Source: Gammaproteobacteria bacterium
GTDB lineage: Bacteria > Pseudomonadota > Gammaproteobacteria > Chromatiales > Chromatiaceae
Length of the DNA stretch: 5,955 nucleotides
Assembly: GCA_030621975.1 (NCBI GenBank)
Contig: JAUXGQ010000130.1
Span: forward strand, 1 to 5,955
Direction of reading: 5' to 3'
The notes beneath the pieces are model-generated. The model ran no database searches. It saw only the letters and a list, made by a program, of their open reading frames with translations, and was not told the origin of the DNA. Shown here in pieces: positions 1-5,955 of the stretch (the stretch's first letter is position 1; each line of letters starts with the position of its first letter). Both the position numbers and the translations under genes were made by a program.

Positions 1-245
1 GCCAATCCCAACTGACGGTTCAACTGCTTGTGTAACTGCCCCAACTGGACCCGACGAACCGCGGGTACAACAACCATCAAATAACCCGTATCATCCTCCA
101 GGATTACACCTTTGGCCAATTGAGCCCCTGGAATATGAGCTTCCTCCGCCGTCCCCAGACTGCCGGTAGTATGCATATGGGTGAGCGTCTCATACTCAAC
201 ACCTTCGTTGTCCAGGTATTCTTTCAAAGTTATGGCGATACCCAT
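1..245 (-). CDS. YbaK/ProX-type aminoacyl-tRNA deacylase, C-terminus cut by window edge
   Basis: Reading the minus strand from the ATG at 245-243 gives 81 open codons that run off the left edge. The protein begins MGIAITLKEYLDNEGVEYET and continues with H23-M-H25, G31-T-A-E-E-A, then G40-AQLAK45-G-V-I-L and D52-T-G-Y-L-M-V-V-V-P. This is the layout of the YbaK/EbsC/ProX editing domain (about 150-160 residues), so roughly half is present. These enzymes hydrolyse mischarged aminoacyl-tRNA (for example Cys-tRNA(Pro) or Ala-tRNA(Pro)) in the cytoplasm. K45 sits where the family has its essential lysine (K46 in Haemophilus influenzae YbaK, from memory). Start choice is supported by a GGAGGA ribosome site 5 nt upstream. 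It is the last gene in the minus-strand series, 465 bp beyond the transglycosylase and apparently with its own promoter. The substrate subtype cannot be assigned from this fragment, so no symbol is given. Confidence 0.88.
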   Translation of the reverse strand, partial: MGIAITLKEYLDNEGVEYETLTHMHTTGSLGTAEEAHIPGAQLAKGVILEDDTGYLMVVVPAVRRVQLGQLHKQLNRQLGL

Positions 246-250
246 GATAT

Positions 251-256
251 TCCTCC
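251..256 (-). promoter_or_regulatory. Ribosome binding site of the YbaK-like gene
   Basis: The minus strand reads GGAGGA followed by 5 nt (ATATC) and ATG. This near-perfect Shine-Dalgarno at optimal spacing fixes the start of the deacylase at 245. Confidence 0.85.
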
Positions 257-498
257 ACATAAACGGTCATCATCCCTCTACCGCGGCAATCCCGGAGCCC
301 GCTTTCTCAGGCACCATAAAAGCCACCGACCACATCCTTTCAACGCTGGCAAAGCGCCAACTGAACCCACTTCGTATAATCGGAAGCGCTTTCCTAATCA
401 CAGACAGACAAAATACCACACAGCCTTTTTACCCTCTCTGCGTCACAGGCACCCCTTACCGCTAAGTAGAAACCCTATACGACATCCTTATAACTATA

Positions 499-527
499 TA
501 TATAGCCGAATTTGGATACTTTGCCAA
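499..527 (-). promoter_or_regulatory. Putative sigma70 promoter for the YbaK-like gene
   Basis: The minus strand has TTGGCA (527-522), a spacer of exactly 17 nt, and TATATA (504-499). These are 5/6 and 5/6 matches to the -35 and -10 consensus. Transcription would start near 492 and leave an untranslated leader of about 245 nt before the ATG at 245. The surrounding AT-rich sequence makes chance -10 matches more likely, so the call rests on the good -35 and the spacing. Confidence 0.5.
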
Positions 528-573
528 GAAATGCGGAGTGTTTTCAGACGCCAATATATAGATCGAACACGAT

Positions 574-585
574 AGGCATATGCCT
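574..585. repeat. 12-bp perfect palindrome AGGCATATGCCT
   Basis: AGGCATATGCCT reads the same on both strands. It lies in the AT-rich intergenic block about 50 bp upstream of the -35 box of the putative deacylase promoter, in the direction of that gene. The size and symmetry would suit a dimeric regulator, but no regulator is identifiable and a 12-bp palindrome can occur by chance. Confidence 0.4.
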
Positions 586-680
586 GCCATGTGCATTTAG
601 CGATATACAATGAAATATATACTTCACTTTTTTACTGGGCAGTACAGCTGATTAGCGAAAGGCGGGATGGATCGGCGTTC

Positions 681-703
681 CGAAACAGGGAGTTATTGTT
701 TCG
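681..703 (-). other. Stem-loop just past the transglycosylase stop codon
   Basis: CGAAACA (681-687) and TGTTTCG (697-703) form a perfect 7-bp stem around a 9-nt loop. On the minus strand it starts 7 nt after the TAA of the transglycosylase. No run of T follows, so it is not a standard intrinsic terminator. It could protect the 3' end of the mRNA or act as a weak or factor-assisted terminator. Confidence 0.4.
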
Positions 704-710
704 CGAGCCC

Positions 711-1334
711 TTATTTGCTCTCCCGGTAAAACCTCAACACCTTGTCCACATACTGCCGGGTCTCGGCATAGGGGGGCACCTGTTTCCCGTGGCGCAGCAC
801 CGCATTTTCACCCGCGTTGTAGGCGGCCAGTGCCAGTTTCAGATCGAATTCGAACAAATCCAGAAGATCGCGCAGATACCTCGCGCCGCCGGCCAGGTTC
901 TCTTTCGGGTCGCGCCGGTCCACCACCCCGTAGCGTTCGGCGGTGCCGGGCATCAACTGCATCAGCCCGACCGCACCCGCGGGTGAGATAGCGCTGGGAT
1001 CATAGGCCGATTCGGCCCTGATTACCGCGTGCAACAATTCGGGCTGCAGCCGATTTTCGACCGCCACCGCCTTGATGACCGGTGAAAAACGGGCGCGGTT
1101 CCGGGCCAGACGGCGGCTGGTATGGGTGCTGCCGGCGCGGGAACCGGGAGAGCGGGTGTGTCGCAGCAGCCGGTAGTTGCTACCCTGCATGGGCCTGTCG
1201 GTCAGATGAATGCGTCCCTTCAGATCCTTGTAGATGTAGATATCGGCACCCGCCACGGATACGAGCGTCCCCAGGCACAGAGCCAATGCCAGGGATATTC
1301 CTGATTTCACCCGCTCGCGTCTAGAACGCATCAT
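711..1334 (-). CDS. Secreted lytic transglycosylase, SLT (GH23) domain with DUF4124-like N-terminus
   Basis: The 207-residue product has an N-terminal signal peptide: basic MMRSRRERVK, a hydrophobic stretch 11-28, and a likely cleavage after VAGA at 30. C20 lacks a proper lipobox, so it is probably soluble in the periplasm. Residues 31-50 (IYIYKDLKGRIHLTDRP) look like the DUF4124 segment often fused to envelope proteins. A basic, Ser/Arg-rich linker (about 55-82) follows, then the SLT domain (about 85-200), with catalytic E108 in RAES, GLMQLMP at 123-129 and AYNAG at 171-175. The family cleaves the MurNAc-GlcNAc bond of peptidoglycan, leaving 1,6-anhydro-MurNAc, in wall remodelling or assembly of envelope machines. 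Two ATGs are adjacent. The GAGGAA ribosome site touches the first, so the second (1331-1329, 206 residues) is the better spaced start. It lies 88 bp after ychJ and may share its transcript. No symbol is given because the subfamily is not one of the named Mlt/Slt types. Confidence 0.93.
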   Translation of the reverse strand: MMRSRRERVKSGISLALALCLGTLVSVAGADIYIYKDLKGRIHLTDRPMQGSNYRLLRHTRSPGSRAGSTHTSRRLARNRARFSPVIKAVAVENRLQPELLHAVIRAESAYDPSAISPAGAVGLMQLMPGTAERYGVVDRRDPKENLAGGARYLRDLLDLFEFDLKLALAAYNAGENAVLRHGKQVPPYAETRQYVDKVLRFYRESK

Positions 1335-1340
1335 TTCCTC
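1335..1340 (-). promoter_or_regulatory. Ribosome binding site deciding between two adjacent ATGs
   Basis: The minus strand reads GAGGAA then ATGATG. The GAGG core is 2 nt from the first ATG (1334) but 5 nt from the second (1331), which favours the second as the main start. The two choices differ by one methionine. Confidence 0.65.
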
Positions 1341-1422
1341 GCGCAGCTGACAACTGCAAATTGATAGCCGAAAACTTCATTAGAGCTATTATCGTCCGTT
1401 ATTCATCGGACTGGAGCCCCGC

Positions 1423-1911
1423 TCAACGACCACAACATTTCTTGTATTTCCGACCGCTACCACAGGGACAGGGCGCGTTGCGCCCCACCTTGGGTCCGGT
1501 GTGAGTAGCGGTCTTGGCGGGTACCAGTTTGCCGTCGATAAAGTACCAGACACCGTCCTGCTTGCTGAAGCTCCCGATTTCATGGTGGTGCTGTATCACC
1601 CCCTTCTCCCTGTAGGTGGCGATAAACTCCACCTCACCGCTGTCATCGCCTACGCCACCCCCCTGGACGGAAACCACCTGCAGATTCAGCCAGTCGGCCC
1701 GAGCTGCCCAACGCCGGGTGGCCTCCTCGTCATGATCGTCCCGGTGCTCCGGATGCAGGGAATGGGTCAGGTGGTCGACCCGGCCTTTGACGTAGGCCGT
1801 AAACCGGGAGCGCATCAGGGCTTCGGCGGTCTGGGGCACCGTTTCGCCGGCCAAGAGAGGACCACAACAGGCGTCGTAGTCGAGTCCGGAACAACAGGGA
1901 CAAGAGGTCAT
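1423..1911 (-). CDS. ychJ: YchJ-family (UPF0225) protein with SEC-C zinc motifs at both ends
   Basis: The 162-residue protein is close to the length of E. coli YchJ (about 152). The N-terminus has a degenerate SEC-C-type motif, C4-P-C6-C7-SGLDYDA-C15-C16. The C-terminus has a full one, RNAPCPCGSGRKYKKCC, with C148, C150, C159 and C160. SEC-C motifs bind zinc and occur at the C-terminus of SecA, where they contact SecB and ribosomes. The middle, about residues 28-130, corresponds to the NTF2-like domain of the family, with AEALMRSRFTAYV at 29-41, the W74-L-N-L segment and the WYFIDG segment at 122-127. The function of YchJ is not established. The start at 1911 is supported by AAGGAA 5-12 nt upstream. 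A TATAAT promoter lies about 100 bp upstream, so it probably begins a transcription unit that may include the transglycosylase. Confidence 0.95.
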   Translation of the reverse strand: MTSCPCCSGLDYDACCGPLLAGETVPQTAEALMRSRFTAYVKGRVDHLTHSLHPEHRDDHDEEATRRWAARADWLNLQVVSVQGGGVGDDSGEVEFIATYREKGVIQHHHEIGSFSKQDGVWYFIDGKLVPAKTATHTGPKVGRNAPCPCGSGRKYKKCCGR

Positions 1912-1917
1912 ACTATT

Positions 1918-1923
1918 TTCCTT
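1918..1923 (-). promoter_or_regulatory. Ribosome binding site of ychJ
   Basis: The minus strand reads AAGGAAAATAGT before the ATG at 1911. The AAGG core is 8 nt from the start codon, which is normal spacing. Confidence 0.7.
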
Positions 1924-2010
1924 GAGCTCACCCGGTTACTCATCCTTCAGGAGGCCGGGCGTTGTGGATTAAGCCGATTATTCGATAGCGTCCAAATGCA
2001 ATGGGTCGGC

Positions 2011-2039
2011 ATTATAACCTTTATGCCGCTGACTGAAAA
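2011..2039 (-). promoter_or_regulatory. Putative sigma70 promoter for ychJ
   Basis: The minus strand carries a perfect TATAAT (2016-2011), 17 nt downstream of TTTTCA (2039-2034, 4/6 match to TTGACA). Transcription would begin near 2004, giving a leader of about 93 nt. It lies on the ychJ side of the repeat cluster, so the cluster at 2157-2490 would be upstream of this promoter. Confidence 0.55.
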
Positions 2040-2243
2040 AACCAACCCTCTTTTTTGCGATAGATGGGCGCGCCAAAAACTTCAAGCATCTACGTAACCG
2101 CTCACACTTACAAGTATCGACTCATGCTGTTACCCATATCTTAGTAGAAAAACTTTCTCACACGGAGGCACGAAGAAAAAGAGTAGGAAACCAGAAATCA
2201 TCCGTGAGAACGACGCCCAGGTTTTTTGGCGACGCCTCGAACT

Positions 2244-2301
2244 GTAGCTGGGATAGCGTTGCGTGGAAAAAGGTGCAGAGCCTACCGCCATCCTGGCTTA
2301 C
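2244..2301. repeat. Imperfect REP-like hairpin
   Basis: GTAGCTGGGATAGCG (2244-2258) pairs with CGCCATCCTGGCTTAC (2286-2301): 12 Watson-Crick pairs, 2 G-U pairs, one A-C mismatch and one bulged T, around a 27-nt loop. The G-U pairs form only in the plus-strand transcript, which is the antisense direction for the flanking genes. The arms resemble, from memory, the common proteobacterial intergenic motif of the type GTAGCCTGGATG...CATCCAGGCTAC. Confidence 0.5.
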
Positions 2302-2378
2302 GCCGTGCGCACCAAGATGCCAGAAGGCACTGCACGCACGACGCAATCCATGTCCCCCTGTCTACCAAATCGCCGCTC

Positions 2379-2397
2379 GGCTGCATCCAGACTACGC
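2379..2397. repeat. Extra copy of the REP-like arm
   Basis: GGCTGCATCCAGACTACGC resembles the right arm of the hairpin at 2286-2303 (shared CATCC core and ACGC end). Its complement, GTAGTCTGGATGCAGC, resembles the left arm at 2244-2258. It may be the far end of a decayed second hairpin whose own left arm (perhaps near 2315-2350) is no longer clear. Confidence 0.4.
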
Positions 2398-2414
2398 AGC
2401 TTGTTTTTCGTCCT

Positions 2415-2438
2415 TCTCCGTGTCTCCGTGTCTCCGTG
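2415..2438. repeat. Three perfect tandem TCTCCGTG units
   Basis: TCTCCGTG occurs head to tail at 2415-2422, 2423-2430 and 2431-2438. The last unit overlaps the right arm of the long-range inverted repeat. From memory, similar CACGGAGACACGGAG stretches lie between genes in many environmental bacterial genomes; this was not checked. Confidence 0.8.
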
Positions 2439-2473
2439 TGAGGCTCAAGACATAACGGTTCGTTCTCTGAACA

Positions 2474-2490
2474 TCTTCGTGCTCTTCGTG
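2474..2490. repeat. Two TCTTCGTG units, variant of the TCTCCGTG repeat
   Basis: TCTTCGTG at 2474-2481 and 2483-2490, separated by one C, differs from TCTCCGTG by one base. The inverse complement GCACGAAGA also appears at 2168-2176, so both unit types are present on the two sides of the cluster. It lies about 40 bp after the hrpA stop codon. Confidence 0.7.
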
Positions 2491-2531
2491 GTAAAAATGA
2501 TATGTTTGATGCTGCGTGATCGGCTACGAAA

Positions 2532-5500
2532 CTATAAACCCAACGCTTTCCAGTGCTTTTGCATGCGTTTGAGGGATACTGGATAGGCGGTTTTCAGCTC
2601 CTGAGCGAACAACGAGACCCGTAGCTCTTCGAACATCCAGCGTATCTCATCGAGGCGGGGATCGGAGCGCCTCTGGATGCGACACTGCTGATCCCGAGCC
2701 TGCCAGTCGCTGTACAGACCCTGCATCTCGCGCAGCCGCTGTTGATCCCTGGCTGCCGCTTGAACGAGTTTATCCAGGCGTTTCTCCATCGCCTTGAGAT
2801 AGCGGGGAATATGGGACAGGATGCCGCTGGGGGTCGCCTGCAGGAAGCCGTGAAACACCAGCCGATCGAGTTGCTGCCGCATATCGTTCAGGGAGGCCAT
2901 CCAGTTTATCTGGGTGGCGGAGGACAGGCGCTTACGCAGTCCCTGATAGGCCTCGAGGATCCGCGCCACTAACCGACAGATCTCCTGAGCCACAGCGATC
3001 AGTCCGGGCTGTTCCGCTTCGATACGCTGCCGGAAGGCCGCTGCGTCTCGAATCTCCGGTTTATCCTCGATGAAGGTCCGGTCGAAGATAAGTTCGATCA
3101 ACTCATCCTCCAGAGCCTCCTGGGGACTCTCCAACAGGCCCTCTGCCGCCTTTGGCGCCTTCGCATATTGAAGCCGCATGCGGTTGAGCCCGGACAGGTT
3201 CTTTCTTAGATAACGGACCTCCCTGGCGAGTTGCAGCAGCAACAGGCGGCGCAGACCCCGACGGCTGGCCTGCTGTGCGCTGTGCCGGGAATCCAGCACC
3301 TCGACACTGACACTCCCGCCTTTGTCCACCAGGGCTGGAAAACCGGACAATTTTACCCCAGCCCGCTCCAGCGGCACGGTTTCCGGTAGACCTTCAAAGC
3401 TCCAGTCGGTAAGCCCCGACTGCTCCAACCCACTGGCCGGCAGGCGTCCAAAGCTGGCCAGTGCCCGGTCTGCGTAACGCCGCTTCAGTGCGTTGAGGTC
3501 ACGCCCCTCGGCAACCCTGTGCCCGTCCCCGTCCAGCAACCGAAAGTTCATTTCCAGGTGCTGGTTCAGCTCCGCAGGGGTCCAGGCATCCTCGGGCACA
3601 TGGACACCGGTCAGGACCTTGAGCTGTTCGGCAAGCGCCCGGGTCAAGGGTTTATCGGCAGCTACCATGGCCCGCAGACAAGCATCCGCATTATCAGGGA
3701 TAGGCACGAAGGACTTGCGCAGCTGTTTGGGCAAACTCCGCATCAGGCCGATGATTCGCTCCCGCAACAGCCCGGGCACCAACCACTCGCAGCGCGCCTC
3801 CGAGACCTGGTTGATCACCTCCAGTGGGATCAGCAGGGTTACACCGTCCGCCTTGTGACCGGGATCGAACTGGTATTCCAGTGGTAATCGAATAGCATCG
3901 AATTGCATGCTATCTGGAAACTGCTCATCCGAGACCTGGCGCTCCTGAACCGGCATCAGGTCTTCCAGGCGCATATGCAACAACTTGGGCTGCTCCCGGG
4001 TCGCCTTACGCAGCCACTTTTCAAACGCAGCGGCTGAATAGATGCCCTCAGGAATGCGCTTGGCATAGAACTCGTAGTGCACCTGCTCGTCCACCATCAG
4101 GTCACGGCGACGGGACTTGTGCTCCAGATGTTCTATATAGTCGATCAGCTCCCGGTTGTGGCGAAAAAACGGCGCTCGGGTACTGAAATCCCCCTCCACC
4201 AGGGCAAAACGGATGAAGATCTCCCGCGCCTGCTCCGGGTCTATGGGACCGAAGTTCACCTTGCGGCGAGCCGCCAGCGTCAGCCCGTACAGGGTCACCT
4301 TGTCGTAGCCCGCCACCTGGCCGCGCTTACGCTCCCAATGCGGCTCCGAATAACTGTGCTTGAGCAGATGCCCGGCCGCCGCTTCGATCCACTCCGGGTC
4401 GATGCGTGCCAGCGTACGCCCATACTGTTTACTGGTCTCTACCCGCTCCGCCGCCATGATCCATTTCGGCGGTTTCTTGAACAGACCGGAACCGGGAAAT
4501 ACCCAAAACCGGCTGTTACGGGCCCCCAGGTAGTCCTGCTCCTTACTCTTGAAGCCGATATTACTCAATAGGCCGGTGAGCAATGCGCGGTGGATCTCCT
4601 CGTAGCTCGCCTGTGCCTGATTGTCCCGGAATCCCATTTCATGCAGCACCCCTCGCAGTTGATGCTGGGTGTCATGCCATTCCTGGACGCGGGTGTAGGA
4701 GAGGAATCGCTCCCGGCAGAGTTTGCGGAATTTGTTGCGGGTCAGGTGGCGTCGCTGCGCCTCGAGAAACGCCCAGAGTTTGAGATATCCCACAAAATCC
4801 GACTCGCCCTGAAAGAATTCCCCATGCTGCTGATCCGCCGCCTGCTGTTTGTCCAATGGCCGGTCTCTCGGATCCTGCACGCTCAAAGCGGCCGCGATCA
4901 CCAGCCCCTCGCTCAGGCAGTGAGTAGAGGCAGCGGCCAACAGCATACGGGCAATGCGGGGATCCACCGGCAGGCGTGCCAATTGCCGGCCTAGTCGGGT
5001 AAGCCGCCGCTCACCATCCACCGCATTGATCTCGAGCAGCAGACGGTAACCATCGTTGATCAGTCGCCGATCCGGGGACTCGACGAAGGGGAAATCGTCG
5101 ATCTCGCCAAACCCCAGCTGCTTCATCTGCAATATGACGGCGGCTAGATTGGTGCGCAGAATCTCCGGCGGAGTAAATGCCTGGCGCGCCTCATAATCCT
5201 GTTCCGGGTACAGCCTGATGCAAACCCCGGCACTGACCCTGCCGCAACGCCCCTTGCGCTGATCGGCACTGGCCCGGGATATCCGCTCTATCGGCAGTCG
5301 CTGTACCTTGCTCTTGTAACTGTAACGGCTGATCCGCGCGTAGCCGGTATCGATCACATAGCGGATCCCCGGCACCGTGAGGGAGGTCTCGGCCACATTG
5401 GTGGCGAGTATGATGCGGCGTCCTCCGTGGGACTTGAAGATGCGGGCCTGGTCGGCTGGTCCCAATCTGGCGTACAGGGGCAACACCTCGGTGGCCGGCA

Positions 5501-5955
5501 TCCGATGCTTACGCAGGCTCTCGGCGGTCTCCCGGATCTCCCGCTCGCCGCTGAGAAACACCAGGATGTCACCCCGTTCGCGCCCCGAAAGCTCATCCAC
5601 CGCGTCGACGATCGCCTGCTGCATCCCCTCGTCCCGTTCCCCTGCCTCCTCTTCCGGGGGGCGGTAGCGCAACTCCACCGGAAACGTACGCCCCGATACC
5701 TCGATCACCGGCGCATGATGAAAGTGCTCTGAAAAGCGGGCGGGATCGATGGTAGCGGAGGTGATGATCAGCTTCAGATCCGGGCGTTTCGGCAACAGCT
5801 GGTGAAGATAACCGAGCAGAAAATCGATGTTCAAGCTGCGCTCGTGGGCCTCGTCGATGATCAGGGTGTCATATTCATTGAGATAACGATCTCTCTGCAC
5901 CTCGGCCAACAGGATGCCATCGGTCATCAATTTGATATGGGTTTGCGGCCCCACC
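2532..5955 (-). CDS. hrpA: ATP-dependent RNA helicase HrpA (DEAH box), N-terminus cut by window edge
   Basis: There are 1140 complete codons ending in TAG at 2532, with one further base of the preceding codon at the right edge. The frame is open at the edge, and the GTG at 5954 is internal. Counting from it, the visible parts are: end of RecA domain 1 with DEAH at 34-37 (motif II) and SAT at 66-68 (motif III); RecA domain 2 with ILVFLSG (130-136), ATNVAETSLT (184-193, motif V) and QRKGRCGR (232-239, motif VI); HA2/ratchet region (about 265-395); OB-fold region (about 440-560, including GSGLFKKPPKW and YSEPHWER); and the long C-terminal DUF3418 region to the end, with EIRWMFEELRVSLFAQ near the terminus. 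E. coli HrpA is about 1300 residues, so roughly 150-170 residues with the Walker A motif lie outside. HrpA unwinds RNA and is linked to mRNA processing and, in recent work, to rescue of stalled ribosomes. No frameshift or missing motif was seen. The first gene in the minus-strand series, it is separated from ychJ by 620 bp. Confidence 0.98.
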   Translation of the reverse strand, partial: VGPQTHIKLMTDGILLAEVQRDRYLNEYDTLIIDEAHERSLNIDFLLGYLHQLLPKRPDLKLIITSATIDPARFSEHFHHAPVIEVSGRTFPVELRYRPPEEEAGERDEGMQQAIVDAVDELSGRERGDILVFLSGEREIRETAESLRKHRMPATEVLPLYARLGPADQARIFKSHGGRRIILATNVAETSLTVPGIRYVIDTGYARISRYSYKSKVQRLPIERISRASADQRKGRCGRVSAGVCIRLYPEQDYEARQAFTPPEILRTNLAAVILQMKQLGFGEIDDFPFVESPDRRLINDGYRLLLEINAVDGERRLTRLGRQLARLPVDPRIARMLLAAASTHCLSEGLVIAAALSVQDPRDRPLDKQQAADQQHGEFFQGESDFVGYLKLWAFLEAQRRHLTRNKFRKLCRERFLSYTRVQEWHDTQHQLRGVLHEMGFRDNQAQASYEEIHRALLTGLLSNIGFKSKEQDYLGARNSRFWVFPGSGLFKKPPKWIMAAERVETSKQYGRTLARIDPEWIEAAAGHLLKHSYSEPHWERKRGQVAGYDKVTLYGLTLAARRKVNFGPIDPEQAREIFIRFALVEGDFSTRAPFFRHNRELIDYIEHLEHKSRRRDLMVDEQVHYEFYAKRIPEGIYSAAAFEKWLRKATREQPKLLHMRLEDLMPVQERQVSDEQFPDSMQFDAIRLPLEYQFDPGHKADGVTLLIPLEVINQVSEARCEWLVPGLLRERIIGLMRSLPKQLRKSFVPIPDNADACLRAMVAADKPLTRALAEQLKVLTGVHVPEDAWTPAELNQHLEMNFRLLDGDGHRVAEGRDLNALKRRYADRALASFGRLPASGLEQSGLTDWSFEGLPETVPLERAGVKLSGFPALVDKGGSVSVEVLDSRHSAQQASRRGLRRLLLLQLAREVRYLRKNLSGLNRMRLQYAKAPKAAEGLLESPQEALEDELIELIFDRTFIEDKPEIRDAAAFRQRIEAEQPGLIAVAQEICRLVARILEAYQGLRKRLSSATQINWMASLNDMRQQLDRLVFHGFLQATPSGILSHIPRYLKAMEKRLDKLVQAAARDQQRLREMQGLYSDWQARDQQCRIQRRSDPRLDEIRWMFEELRVSLFAQELKTAYPVSLKRMQKHWKALGL

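Larger units (their letters stand above)
246..710. other. 465-bp intergenic region, locally AT-rich, no supported gene
   Basis: This gap lies between the stop of the transglycosylase (711) and the start of the YbaK-like gene (245). It contains the deacylase ribosome site, a leader of about 245 nt, a sigma70-like promoter (499-527), a 12-bp palindrome (574-585) and a stem-loop (681-703). The part at about 480-630 is clearly richer in A+T than the flanking genes and has three TATATA tracts near 495-504, 553-560 and 615-620. On the minus strand, short open stretches at about 260-380 switch between frames and have no convincing ribosome site, so I do not call a gene. No tRNA or recognisable riboswitch was seen. 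Confidence 0.7.
2157..2442. repeat. Long-range inverted repeat CTCACACGGAG...CTCCGTGTGAG
   Basis: CTCACACGGAG at 2157-2167 is the exact inverse complement of CTCCGTGTGAG at 2432-2442. Extending inwards to 20 nt (2157-2176 against 2423-2442) gives 18 matches. The arms enclose about 246 bp that carry the REP-like hairpin. No target-site duplication is visible outside the arms, so a transposon or MITE is not demonstrated. Confidence 0.6.
1912..2531. other. 620-bp intergenic region between hrpA and ychJ, repeat-rich
   Basis: The ychJ-proximal part (1912-2040) holds the ychJ ribosome site and promoter. At 2036-2056 an A6 tract and a T6 tract flank a 9-nt spacer, which is not a credible terminator because the stem would be only A-U pairs. 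From 2157 to 2490 the region is a mosaic of short repeats, listed separately. Open frames of 60-107 codons exist here on both strands, but they cross the repeats, have no homology I recognise and no good ribosome site, so none is called. No clear intrinsic terminator for hrpA was found after its stop codon. Confidence 0.75.

Noticed and set aside
260..380. Possible decayed gene or leader peptide on the minus strand upstream of the YbaK-like gene
   Set aside because: Short open stretches, such as a 22-codon one starting ATGTGG and ending in TGA, switch frames and lack a properly spaced ribosome site; evidence is too thin.
120..575. Plus-strand open frames across the left end (120-575 and 181-465)
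   Set aside because: They lie opposite the YbaK-like gene and continue into intergenic DNA. The minus-strand reading has a clear family match and ribosome site.
1394..1411. Stem-loop GTCCG-N8-CGGAC between ychJ and the transglycosylase
   Set aside because: The stem is only 5 bp and has no T run after it on the minus strand, so it is not supported as a terminator.
2036..2056. A6-N9-T6 arrangement resembling a terminator
   Set aside because: The stem would consist only of A-U pairs with a 9-nt loop and would not be stable; it also overlaps the -35 box of the ychJ promoter.
1501..2097. 198-codon plus-strand open frame opposite ychJ
   Set aside because: It is a shadow of the ychJ reading frame; the minus-strand product matches YchJ end to end.
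2158..2346. 62-codon open frame on the minus strand in the hrpA-ychJ gap
   Set aside because: It is composed largely of the repeat cluster, ends inside the inverted repeat, has no recognisable domain and no good ribosome site.
2204..2586. Overlapping plus-strand open frames of 71-107 codons
   Set aside because: They run through the repeat units and partly into the 3' end of hrpA, overlap one another in different frames, and show no homology I recognise.
1..5955. New defence, mobile or biosynthetic system
   Set aside because: All four genes belong to known housekeeping families, and no toxin, nuclease, transposase, integrase, reverse transcriptase or CRISPR-like array was seen on either strand.

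Overview
The window looks like a chromosomal segment of a GC-rich gammaproteobacterium. The four protein genes fit that group, and HrpA resembles the enterobacterial protein along its whole visible length. A sulfur-oxidiser or Chromatiales-like source is possible from the overall flavour of the proteins, but that is a guess.

All four genes lie on the minus strand. In transcription order (high to low coordinates) they are: (1) hrpA, a DEAH-box RNA helicase whose N-terminus runs off the right edge; (2) a ychJ-family protein with SEC-C zinc motifs at both ends; (3) a small secreted lytic transglycosylase with an N-terminal DUF4124-like segment; (4) a YbaK/ProX-type aminoacyl-tRNA deacylase whose C-terminus runs off the left edge. 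The gaps are about 620 bp (hrpA to ychJ), 88 bp (ychJ to transglycosylase) and 465 bp (transglycosylase to deacylase). Only ychJ and the transglycosylase are close enough to suggest co-transcription. ychJ and the deacylase each have a readable sigma70-like promoter of their own. HrpA and the deacylase both act in translation quality control in a broad sense, but nothing shows that the four genes form one system.

The least ordinary DNA is the hrpA-ychJ gap. It carries a composite of degenerate repeats: tandem TCTCCGTG and TCTTCGTG units, an inverted partner about 250 bp away, and between them an imperfect hairpin of a REP-like type with an extra copy of one arm. The transglycosylase-deacylase gap is locally AT-rich and holds a promoter with a long untranslated leader, a 12-bp palindrome and a stem-loop just past the transglycosylase stop codon.

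I found no RNA gene, CRISPR array, intact insertion sequence, defence system or new multi-gene system. Most of the window is ordinary housekeeping sequence.
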